Source of the DNA: Novosphingobium terrae
GTDB taxonomy: Bacteria; Pseudomonadota; Alphaproteobacteria; Sphingomonadales; Sphingomonadaceae
NCBI RefSeq assembly: GCF_017163935.1
Contig: NZ_JABVZR010000001.1
Location: 620,001 to 684,000, forward strand
Direction: 5' to 3'
Length of the DNA stretch: 64,000 bases
A model generated the notes under the pieces. It ran no database searches, was not told the DNA's origin, and was given only the letters and a program-made list of their open reading frames with translations. The position numbers and the translations under genes are program-made. Positions 56,804 through 64,000 of this stretch are shown here, in pieces (position 1 is the stretch's first letter; every line of letters starts with the position of its first letter).

Positions 56804-59146
56804 ATGAACACGCCTCGACCGCCCAAACGCCCCTTCAAGTCCTCCGCCAAATTCACCCCGCGCCCGGCGCCGGGCATGCCCAACGCCCAGCAGGTGCTGG
56901 ACTTTATCGCCTCGGCCACCGGAGAGGTCGGCAAGCGTGAGATCGCCAAGCATTTCGGCCTGCAGGGTCAGGAAAAGATCCAGCTCAAGGCGCTTCTGAA
57001 AGATATGGCCGAGGAAGGGCTGATCGACGGCAAGCGCACCGCCTATCACCGCATGGGCGGCGTGCCGAAAGTCACCGTCCTGCGTGTGATCGAGGTCGAG
57101 GATGGCGAACCCGTCGCCGTGCCCGACAATTGGGAGCCTGAGGACAACACCCCCGCGCCGCGCCTGCGCATCATCGAGCCGCGCGGCGGCGGCAAGCGCG
57201 GCGCGATGGCAGGGGGGGCAGCCAAGGGCGTTGGCCCCTTGCGCCAAGGCGACCGCGTGCTGGCCCGCACCGAGGAGACCGAGCGCGGCTGGCAGGCCCA
57301 TCCCATGAAGAAGCTGCCCGCTCAGGCCGACCAGACCATGGGCGTTGTCGAGATTGACGGCGCGGGCAAGGGCTGGCTGGCCCCCATCGACAAGCGCGAG
57401 CGCCACTCTACACCCATCGCCGATCTGGGCGGGGCGGAAGAGGGTCAGCTGGTGCTGGCCGAACCCGTCAGCAAATCGCCGCGCGCGGGCATGCGGGTGA
57501 CGGTGGTGCTGGGTGATCCGCTGGCGCCGCGCGCCTTCAGCCTGATCGCCATCCACAAGCATGGCATCCCGCATATCTTCCCGCAGGATGTGCTTCAGGA
57601 GGCCGAGGTTTCCGCCCGCGAGCCTCTCAGCGCCGACAAGCGCGAGGACCTCACTCATCTGCCCATCGTCGCCATCGACCCCAGCGACGCGCGCGACCAT
57701 GACGACGCCATCTGGGCCGAGCCCGACGGGCAGGGCGGCTGGCGCACGGTGGTGGCCATTGCCGACGTGTCGTTCTACGTCCGCCCCGGCAGCGCCGTGG
57801 ACAAGGAAGCCCGCAAGCGCGGCAATTCGGTCTATTTCCCGGATCGCGTGGTGCCGATGCTGCCTGAGGTGCTGTCGGCGGATGTGTGCTCACTGAAAGC
57901 CGGGGCGCCGCGCGCAGCCATGGCCTGCCACATGAACTTCGATGCCGAAGGCAAGATGACCGCCTTCCGCTTCACCCGCGCCATCGTCCGCATCGCCGAG
58001 GTGATCGCTTACGAGGAAGCGCAGGCCCGCATCGATGAAGGCCGCGCCGAAAAGCATCTCACCGATCTGTGGGGCGCGTGGAAGGTGCTGGAAGAAGCAC
58101 GCAACAAGCGCGACCCGCTCAACCTCGAACTGCCCGAACGCCGGGTGCAGCTTGATGAAAAGGGCCGCATCGCGGGCATCGCCTTGCGCGAAAGACTCGA
58201 TGCCCACCGCGTGGTTGAGGATTTCATGATCGCGGCCAATGTCGCGGCGGCCAAGGCGCTGGAAAGCAAGGTCGCCCCGGTGGTCTATCGCATCCATGAG
58301 CCGCCCAACCGCGAAAAGCTTGTGGCGCTCAAGGATTACCTCGCCACCTTCGAGCGCAAGCTGGCGCTGGGGCAGGTCATCACCCCGTCGCTGTTCAACC
58401 GCATGCTCAAGGGCATCGAGGATGAGACGGAAAAGGCGCTGATCATGGAGGCCGTGCTGCGCAGCCAGACGCAGGCCTATTATGGCCCCAAGAACGCCGG
58501 GCACTTCGGTCTGGCGCTGGGCAGCTATGCGCATTTCACCTCGCCGATCCGCCGCTATTCGGATCTGCTGGTGCATCGCTCGCTGGTCGATGCCTTCGGG
58601 CTTGAACAGCCCGCGCCTCAGGGCGACATCCCTGAGCATTCCGGCCTTGCCCCGCGTGACCGTCAGGACATGGCCCGCATCACCGACGCCATCTCCCGCA
58701 CCGAGCGCCGCGGCATGGAGGCCGAGCGCGAAACAATCGACCGCTATGTGGCGGCATGGCTCTCGACCCGCGTGGGCGAAATCTTCGAATGCCGCATCAC
58801 CGGTGTGCAGCGTTTCGGTCTCTTTGCGACCATCGTCGGACTAGGCGGCGATGGATTGGTCCCCGTATCGGTGCTGGGTGACGAGAGATTCTTCCACGAT
58901 GAAAAGGCTCAGGTGCTGCGCGGCGAGCAGAGCGGCATCACCTATGCCATCGGTGACCGGCTGCCCTTGCGGCTGGCGGAGGCCAATCCCTTGACCGGCG
59001 CGCTGAAGTTCGAACCCAAGGACAGCGATGGCCGCATCGAGAAGCGCGGTGCCCCGGCGCCTGTCGGGCTGAAGAAGCGCGGCAGCCATCTGGTGGGCCA
59101 GCGCGGCCGCCCGGCCAACATCCGCCATCAGGGGAAACGCCGCTGA
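56804..59146 (+). CDS. rnr: Ribonuclease R
   Basis: 3'-5' exoribonuclease that degrades structured RNA. 780 residues: an N-terminal winged helix (PNAQQVLDFIASATGEVGKR), cold-shock-type domains, the RNB catalytic domain with AIDPSDARDHDDAI (metal Asp residues), and RIHEPPNREKL, FTSPIRRYSDLLVHR, followed by an S1 domain (GEIFECRITGVQRFGLFAT) and a basic tail. Normal length. Single gene, divergent from the secreted protein. Confidence 0.96.
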   Translation: MNTPRPPKRPFKSSAKFTPRPAPGMPNAQQVLDFIASATGEVGKREIAKHFGLQGQEKIQLKALLKDMAEEGLIDGKRTAYHRMGGVPKVTVLRVIEVEDGEPVAVPDNWEPEDNTPAPRLRIIEPRGGGKRGAMAGGAAKGVGPLRQGDRVLARTEETERGWQAHPMKKLPAQADQTMGVVEIDGAGKGWLAPIDKRERHSTPIADLGGAEEGQLVLAEPVSKSPRAGMRVTVVLGDPLAPRAFSLIAIHKHGIPHIFPQDVLQEAEVSAREPLSADKREDLTHLPIVAIDPSDARDHDDAIWAEPDGQGGWRTVVAIADVSFYVRPGSAVDKEARKRGNSVYFPDRVVPMLPEVLSADVCSLKAGAPRAAMACHMNFDAEGKMTAFRFTRAIVRIAEVIAYEEAQARIDEGRAEKHLTDLWGAWKVLEEARNKRDPLNLELPERRVQLDEKGRIAGIALRERLDAHRVVEDFMIAANVAAAKALESKVAPVVYRIHEPPNREKLVALKDYLATFERKLALGQVITPSLFNRMLKGIEDETEKALIMEAVLRSQTQAYYGPKNAGHFGLALGSYAHFTSPIRRYSDLLVHRSLVDAFGLEQPAPQGDIPEHSGLAPRDRQDMARITDAISRTERRGMEAERETIDRYVAAWLSTRVGEIFECRITGVQRFGLFATIVGLGGDGLVPVSVLGDERFFHDEKAQVLRGEQSGITYAIGDRLPLRLAEANPLTGALKFEPKDSDGRIEKRGAPAPVGLKKRGSHLVGQRGRPANIRHQGKRR

Positions 59147-59334
59147 TGATGCAGGGGGGCGTCTTTTGGACATTCGGCAAGGCCGAATGTGCGGCATCGG
59201 CCCGCTCCCCTGTCCGGTCAGGCATCGGTCGTACCCTGTGGGTGGCCGGGCCAAGAGCAGATACCGCGAGCGGGCCGGTGCCGCCCGCACAAGGCGCTTT
59301 TGCGCCCTGTGCCAAAAGGCACGCCAAAAGACTC

Positions 59335-59790
59335 TCAGCTCAGTCGGTCGATCTCATCCTCGGCAAGGCTGCCGGGGATGATCATCAGCGGGCAGGGCAG
59401 GGCGCCAAGGCCCGGGCCGGTGAAGTGAGTCACCAGCGCGCCCGGCTCGCCATCGCGCGCGGCGCCCAGCACCAGCGCGGCAACCTCGCTGTGCGCGGCA
59501 AGGTAATCGCGCACGACTTTCACCGCCTCGCCCTGCTGGACCGAGATGTCGGGCATGCGTCCGCCCTCGGCCACGATGGCGCCGGCAAGGCTTGTCAACA
59601 GCACTTCCGCACGATCCCGCGCTTCCTGCTCGATGGTGGCCTGAATGCCGCCGAAGGCCACGAAGGGCTCGGGCTCGATCACGCTGAGCAGATGCACCGC
59701 GCCCCCGGTTTTGGCGGCGCGCCTGCTCGCGAAACGCAAGGCCACGCGGGCCTCTTCGGTTTCGTCGATGATGACGAGATAGATCCGCAT
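59335..59790 (-). CDS. Universal stress protein (UspA family)
   Basis: 151 residues of UspA fold: [28 protein letters not shown], and C-terminal [20 protein letters not shown] with a partial nucleotide-binding pattern (GAxxxGxxG not complete). ATP binding is therefore uncertain. Start at 59790. The 188-bp gap between rnr and this gene holds a hairpin CATTCGGC-AAG-GCCGAATG (59171-59189) and nothing else recognisable. Confidence 0.85.
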   Translation of the reverse strand: MRIYLVIIDETEEARVALRFASRRAAKTGGAVHLLSVIEPEPFVAFGGIQATIEQEARDRAEVLLTSLAGAIVAEGGRMPDISVQQGEAVKVVRDYLAAHSEVAALVLGAARDGEPGALVTHFTGPGLGALPCPLMIIPGSLAEDEIDRLS

Positions 59791-59945
59791 GGCTCCTCTT
59801 TTCCCGGTTCCCGTACCGCGCATTTTGCGCCATCACCTATCCGTCACAAAGCTATTTCACGCAAGCCACCTTGCCGAGGCTCATACTTTTGGCCAGAAGC
59901 CCGCGTGAACAAACATCCCACCTTGGATTGAGGACTGATTGCCCC

Positions 59946-61235
59946 ATGCCGATTGCGATCAAGATGCCCGCGCTCTCGCCCACGATGGAGCAGGGCAAGC
60001 TGGCCCGGTGGCTGGTGAAGGTTGGCGACACCGTCTCCTCCGGCGACATTATGGCCGAGATCGAGACCGACAAGGCCACCATGGAATTCGAGGCTGTCGA
60101 TGAAGGCGTGATCGTCTCGATCGACATCGCCGAGGGTACCGACGATGTGAAGGTCGGCACCGTGATCGCCCAGCTGGCCGGCGAGGGCGAAGATGCCTCC
60201 GCCAAGCCTGCTGCCGCTGCCGAAAAGCCCGCTGCTGCTGCCCCGGCGCCTGCCGCCGCCGCTCCGGCCCCGGCTGCCGCGCCTGCCGCTGCTCCTGTGG
60301 CCAAGGCTGCGGGTGACCGCGTGGTCGCCTCGCCGCTGGCCCGCCGCATTGCCGCCCAGAAGGGCGTCGATCTGGCTGGTATCGCCGGTTCGGGCCCCAA
60401 TGGCCGCATCGTCAAGGCCGACGTCGAGGGCGCCAAGCCCGGTGCCGCCGCACCTGCCGCTGCTGCGCCCGCCGCCGCCCCGGCTGCTGCCGCTCCCGCC
60501 GCGCCGACGCCTGCCGCGCCTGCTGCCCTGCCTGACTTCGGCATCCCGCATGAAGACCAGCCGCTCTCGGGCATGCGCAAGACCATCGCGCGCCGCCTGA
60601 CCGAGTCGAAGCAGCAGGTGCCGCATATCTACCTGTCGCTCGACGTGCGCCTCGATGCGCTGCTCAAGCTGCGCGGCGAGGTGAACGCTTCGCTGTCGGG
60701 CCGCGGCGTGAAGGTGTCGGTCAACGACATTCTGATCAAGGCGCTGGGCGTTGCTCTGGAGCAGGTGCCGGTGTGCAATGTCGCCTTCGCCGGTGACTCG
60801 ATCCGCCAGTACAACCGCGCCGACGTGTCGGTGGCGGTCTCGATCCCCAACGGCCTGATCACCCCGATCATCAAGGATGCCGCGGGCAAGGGTCTGGCCA
60901 AGATCAGCACCGAGATGGCGGACCTCGCCAAGCGCGCCAAGGAAGGCAAGCTGGCCCCGACCGAGTATGTCGGCGGCACCGCCAGCCTGTCGAACATGGG
61001 CATGATGGGCATCAAGACCTTCCAGGCGATCATCAACCCGCCGCAGGCCATGATCCTGGCCATCGGCGCGGGCGAGAAGCGCCCCTGGGTGCTGGAAGAT
61101 GGCACGCTGGGCGTCGCCACCGCGATGACCATCACCGGCAGCTTCGACCACCGCGCCATCGATGGCGCCGATGGTGCCAAGCTGATGGCGGCTCTCAAGA
61201 CTCTGATCGAGAACCCGCTCAGCCTGCTGGCCTGA
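59946..61235 (+). CDS. pdhC: Dihydrolipoamide acetyltransferase, pyruvate dehydrogenase E2
   Basis: Core of the pyruvate dehydrogenase complex. 429 residues: one lipoyl domain with lipoyl-lysine Lys43 ([10 protein letters not shown]), an Ala/Pro-rich linker, an E1/E3-binding domain ([19 protein letters not shown]), a second Ala/Pro linker, and the catalytic domain ([13 protein letters not shown] to [13 protein letters not shown], with the active His). Normal for alphaproteobacterial PdhC. E1 genes are not in the window; E3 follows at 61828. Confidence 0.95.
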   Translation: MPIAIKMPALSPTMEQGKLARWLVKVGDTVSSGDIMAEIETDKATMEFEAVDEGVIVSIDIAEGTDDVKVGTVIAQLAGEGEDASAKPAAAAEKPAAAAPAPAAAAPAPAAAPAAAPVAKAAGDRVVASPLARRIAAQKGVDLAGIAGSGPNGRIVKADVEGAKPGAAAPAAAAPAAAPAAAAPAAPTPAAPAALPDFGIPHEDQPLSGMRKTIARRLTESKQQVPHIYLSLDVRLDALLKLRGEVNASLSGRGVKVSVNDILIKALGVALEQVPVCNVAFAGDSIRQYNRADVSVAVSIPNGLITPIIKDAAGKGLAKISTEMADLAKRAKEGKLAPTEYVGGTASLSNMGMMGIKTFQAIINPPQAMILAIGAGEKRPWVLEDGTLGVATAMTITGSFDHRAIDGADGAKLMAALKTLIENPLSLLA

Positions 61236-61427
61236 CGATAAGGCCCTGGTCCCGCGCTGTGGAGGCGCGGGGCCGGGGCATGGCCTCGCTGCCACCGGGC
61301 AGAGGGGCAGGATAAAAGACCGCGAGGCGGCATCGTGACAGGGAACGGGCGCGGGAATGGCCAAGGCATAACTGCTACCCACCCGGCGCGCGCCCTTGGA
61401 CGCTCCGCCTTGCAAGGAAGACCCCCG

Positions 61428-61823
61428 ATGATCGAACCGCTCGTTCCCCGCCCTGCCACCGAACCGGTGATCCGCGTCACCGCCATGCCGCGCGACGCCA
61501 ACGCCTATGGCGACATCTTCGGCGGCTGGCTGATGAGCCTGATGGACAATGGCGCAGGGCTGATCGCCTCGCGCCATTCGGCGGGCCGCGCGGTGACCAT
61601 CGCCATGGACGGCATGCAGTTTCTGAAGCCGGTGAAGATCGGCGACGAGATTTCCGTCTATGGCGAGATCACCAAGGTCGGGCGGTCTTCGATGACGATT
61701 GCGGTGGAGACCTGGCGTCGCCACCGCCATGAGCTTGAGGCGATCAAGGTGACCGAGGCGGTGTTCACCTTCGTTGCCGTGGATGATGACGGGCGTCCTC
61801 GCCCCGTGACTCAGGAGAAATAA
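61428..61823 (+). CDS. Acyl-CoA thioesterase (hot-dog fold, YciA-like)
   Basis: 131 residues. VTAMPRDANAYGDIFGGWLM is the YciA/BFIT signature (Asn and Asp of the active site), followed by GRAVTIAMDGMQFLKPVKIGD and EAVFTFVAVDDDGRPRPV. Hydrolyses acyl-CoAs. Start at 61428 with AAGGAAG. It lies between the E2 and E3 genes of pyruvate dehydrogenase, only 4 bp before the lpd start, so it is likely cotranscribed with lpd. Confidence 0.9.
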   Translation: MIEPLVPRPATEPVIRVTAMPRDANAYGDIFGGWLMSLMDNGAGLIASRHSAGRAVTIAMDGMQFLKPVKIGDEISVYGEITKVGRSSMTIAVETWRRHRHELEAIKVTEAVFTFVAVDDDGRPRPVTQEK

Positions 61824-61827
61824 TCTC

Positions 61828-63240
61828 GTGGCTGAACAGTATGATGTGATCGTTCTGGGTTCGGGCCCCGGTGGCTATGTCGCGGCGATCCGCGCGGCGC
61901 AGCTGGGCCTCAAGACCGCCATTGTCGAGCGCGAGAATCTGGGTGGCATCTGCCTCAACTGGGGCTGTATCCCGACCAAGGCGCTGCTGCGCTCGGCCGA
62001 GGTGTTCCACCAGATGCAGCATGCCAAGGCCTATGGCCTCTCGGCAACGGGTGTGACGGCTGATCTGGCCGCTGTGGTCGCCCGCTCGCGCGGGGTGGCC
62101 AAGCAGCTCAATCAGGGCGTGACCCACCTGATGAAGAAGAACAAGGTCACCGTCCATATGGGCGTTGGCAAGATCGTCAAGCCCGGCACGCTGGAAGTGA
62201 CCGGCGAGAAGGGCAAGGAGACCCTGACCGCCAAGCACATCATCGTGGCCACTGGCGCGCGTGCCCGCGACCTGCCCTTCGCCAAGGCGGATGGTGACAA
62301 GATCTGGACCTACCGCCACGCCATGACGCCGAAGGAAATGCCTTCGAAGCTGCTGGTGATCGGTTCGGGCGCGATCGGCATCGAATTCGCCAGCTTCTAC
62401 AACGATCTGGGCGCCAAGGTGACCGTGGTCGAGATGATGGACCGCATCGTGCCTGTCGAGGACAAGGACGTTTCGGCCCATCTCGAAAAGTCGCTGACCA
62501 AGCAGGGCATGACGATCCTGACCGGCACCGGCGTGGATGGCATCACCACCACCGCGACCGGCATCAAGGCCAAGATCAAGGGCAAGGACGGCAAGGTCAC
62601 CGAGGAAGACTTCAGCCATGTGATCGTGGCCGTTGGCGTGGTCGCCAACACCGAGAACATCGGTCTGGAAGAGGTCGGCATCAAGACCGAGCGCGGCATC
62701 ATCTCCATTGATGACTATGGCCGCACGGCTGTGAAGGGCATCTGGGCGATCGGCGACGTGACCCCCGGTCCATGGCTGGCGCACAAGGCCAGCCATGAGG
62801 GCGTGACCGCTGCCGAAGCCATCGCGCAGGAGCTGGGCAACAAGGAGGTCCACCCCCACGGTCTGGACCGCAACAACATCCCGGGCTGCACCTATTGCCA
62901 CCCGCAGATCGCCAGCGTCGGCATGACCGAGGCCAAGGCCAAGGAAGCCGGTTACGAGCTGAAGGTCGGCAACTTCCCCTTCATCGGCAATGGCAAGGCC
63001 ATCGCTCTGGGTGAGCCCGAGGGCTTCATCAAGACGGTGTTCGACGCCAAGACCGGCGAGCTGCTGGGCGCCCACATGATCGGCGCGGAAGTGACCGAGT
63101 TGATCCAGGGCTATGTGGTCGGCAAGCAGCTGGAAACCACCGAGCAGGAGCTGATGCAGACGGTGTTCGCGCATCCGACCCTCTCCGAAATGATGCATGA
63201 GAGTGTGCTTTCGGCCTACGGTCGCGCGATCCACTTCTAA
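61828..63240 (+). CDS. lpd: Dihydrolipoamide dehydrogenase (E3)
   Basis: Flavoprotein that reoxidises lipoamide in 2-oxoacid dehydrogenase complexes. 470 residues: FAD loop VLGSGPGGYVAAIRAAQLG, redox Cys42/Cys47 in GGICLNWGCIPTK, NAD loop VIGSGAIGIEF, second FAD site IWAIGDVT, and the interface His-Glu in FAHPTLSEMMHE. The start is GTG at 61828 with AGGAGA 11 nt upstream. A hairpin follows. Confidence 0.97.
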   Translation: MAEQYDVIVLGSGPGGYVAAIRAAQLGLKTAIVERENLGGICLNWGCIPTKALLRSAEVFHQMQHAKAYGLSATGVTADLAAVVARSRGVAKQLNQGVTHLMKKNKVTVHMGVGKIVKPGTLEVTGEKGKETLTAKHIIVATGARARDLPFAKADGDKIWTYRHAMTPKEMPSKLLVIGSGAIGIEFASFYNDLGAKVTVVEMMDRIVPVEDKDVSAHLEKSLTKQGMTILTGTGVDGITTTATGIKAKIKGKDGKVTEEDFSHVIVAVGVVANTENIGLEEVGIKTERGIISIDDYGRTAVKGIWAIGDVTPGPWLAHKASHEGVTAAEAIAQELGNKEVHPHGLDRNNIPGCTYCHPQIASVGMTEAKAKEAGYELKVGNFPFIGNGKAIALGEPEGFIKTVFDAKTGELLGAHMIGAEVTELIQGYVVGKQLETTEQELMQTVFAHPTLSEMMHESVLSAYGRAIHF

Positions 63241-63265
63241 GCGTCAGGCGCTGGAAAAAGGTTGG

Positions 63266-63300
63266 GGCCTGCCCGCCGGATGACCTCCGGTAGGCAGGCC
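63266..63300 (+). terminator. Hairpin after lpd
   Basis: GGCCTGCC-C-GCCGGA / TCCGG-TA-GGCAGGCC with a short loop. Only TTAACC follows, so termination efficiency is uncertain. Confidence 0.55.
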
Positions 63301-63316
63301 TTAACCATATTTCGGC

Positions 63317-64000
63317 ATGGTGCCCGCCATGAGGGGCATCGATCGACATCCGGCCGAGGGCGTGGGCGCCACGATCACCGTGCGCAGTCTGGCCTTGGCT
63401 CTGCTGGCGGTGCTGGGTGGCATGCAGCTTGGGCTTTGGGCCTTTCTGGGCCTGCCTGTGGCGCTGCTGCTGGGCGGCGCTGCGGCGCTGCTGCTGCTGA
63501 TCCTGGGGCTGGCGAGGCTGACGGGCTGGCGCGGTTCGGTCAGCCTTGGCTCATGGTCCATCGCCACATTTGTCGCTTTGGTGATCCTGCTGCTGGGCGG
63601 CGAGGGGCGCTGGTTCTATGCCACGCCCGACTGGCAGGTGCGCTATGGTGTTTTGCGCGATCTGGCCGGACAGCCATGGCCTTTCATCTATCCTCAGGGC
63701 GATCTGCTGCGCCTGCCGCTGGGCATCTATCTGGCCCCGGCGCTGATCGGCAAGCTCTGGGGCTTCCACGCGGCGGAACAGGCGCTGCTGGTGCAGAACA
63801 CCCTGCTGCTGGGCATGCTGCTGGCTCTGGGTGGGGCCCTGTTCGAAACGACGCGGCAGCGGGGCATCGCGCTGGCCTTCTTCTGGGGCTTTTCCGGCAT
63901 GGATGTGCTGGGGCAATGGATCGTCGGAGGATCGCTGCGCCTGCATCTGGAGTCATGGGCGGGGCTGCAGTTTTCCAGCCATATCACGCAGGCTTTCTGG
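63317..64000 (+). CDS. Hypothetical multi-spanning membrane protein (3' end beyond window)
   Basis: Open from ATG 63317 (or in-frame ATG 63329, MRGIDRHPAEG) to the window end, about 228 residues. It has a cytoplasmic N-terminus, then hydrophobic helices (ALALLAVLGGMQLGLWAFLG, ALLLGGAAALLLLILGLARL, then a helix near IATFVALVILLLGG), a large loop with an aromatic-rich segment (RWFYATPDWQVRYG, GQPWPFIYPQGD), and further helices. The pattern recalls glycosyltransferase-39-like or related polytopic proteins but I cannot assign it. RBS is weak. Confidence 0.6.
   Translation, partial: MVPAMRGIDRHPAEGVGATITVRSLALALLAVLGGMQLGLWAFLGLPVALLLGGAAALLLLILGLARLTGWRGSVSLGSWSIATFVALVILLLGGEGRWFYATPDWQVRYGVLRDLAGQPWPFIYPQGDLLRLPLGIYLAPALIGKLWGFHAAEQALLVQNTLLLGMLLALGGALFETTRQRGIALAFFWGFSGMDVLGQWIVGGSLRLHLESWAGLQFSSHITQAFW

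Noticed and set aside
59146..59931. Plus-strand frame after rnr
   Set aside because: Mostly antisense to the universal stress protein, which has clear family motifs; the first 190 bp show no coding character.
59844..61730. Minus-strand frame of 628 codons opposite pdhC
   Set aside because: Shadow of the Ala/Pro-rich E2 gene; Ser/Gly/Arg repeats mirror the linker codons.

Overview
This window reads as chromosome of a high-GC alphaproteobacterium of the Sphingomonadales, most likely Novosphingobium or a close relative. The evidence is gene order (split F0 operon atpI-atpB-atpE-atpF'-atpF; trpF..trpB-trpA-accD-folC; aroA-cmk..rpsA; ffh-rpsP-rimM..trmD-rplS), a CP4-like EPSP synthase, the FYDLN-acid zinc-ribbon protein, and alanine-rich tails on S16, pyruvate dehydrogenase E2 and others. 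This assignment is inference from composition and order, not from a database search. Nearly everything is housekeeping; there is no prophage, insertion sequence, CRISPR array or secretion island.

Layout. 1-13 kb: a partial FAD-linked oxidase, a secreted protein, a DEAD-box RNA helicase, UvrD/PcrA helicase, an MHS-type transporter, the rluB-rsmD rRNA-modification pair, an AmpG-like permease. 11.7-21.4 kb (mostly minus): folC, accD, trpA, a small membrane protein, trpB, an outer-membrane barrel protein on the opposite strand, trpF, a GNAT acetyltransferase, pyrF, lapA, purB, and a low-GC DUF6678-like gene. 21.5-29.3 kb: radC, divergent ydbH-ynbE-ydbL, then the F0 ATP synthase operon. 29.6-36.5 kb: gloB and a GFA enzyme, rpsA, a lipoprotein on the opposite strand, cmk, aroA, the FYDLN protein, and two identical tRNA-Ala(GGC) genes. 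36.6-46.2 kb: ffh-rpsP-rimM-two small membrane proteins-trmD-rplS, an S9 peptidase, asd, a DUF4398-like protein, an alpha/beta hydrolase. 46.4-64 kb: amn, rplI-rpsR-rpsF, a Mur ligase divergent from an LD-carboxypeptidase, fabD-fabG, dnaN, a secreted protein, rnr, a universal stress protein, pdhC-thioesterase-lpd, and a truncated multi-membrane protein.

The most unusual signal lies between genes. A family of about 140-240 bp elements occurs seven times, plus one solo arm, always in intergenic space and in both orientations. Each full copy begins and ends with a near-perfect hairpin around GCGAGGG...CCCTCGC; the two ends are also inverted repeats of each other over about 29 nt, and most copies carry a central hairpin of GCGCCGCAGGCA/TGCCTGCGGCGC. 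This is the architecture of a non-autonomous REPIN- or MITE-like element; no transposase lies in the window. A second oddity is a 30-nt stretch inside the Mur ligase gene that reads as the T-arm, acceptor strand and CCA end of a tRNA (probably tRNA-Ser) and is translated in frame.

Functional links: AmpG, the Mur ligase and the LD-carboxypeptidase suggest peptidoglycan recycling; YdbH-YnbE-YdbL and LapA point to envelope lipid and LPS homeostasis; GloB with the GFA enzyme suggests glutathione-linked aldehyde handling. Two conserved alphaproteobacterial operons are interrupted by small envelope genes on the opposite strand.
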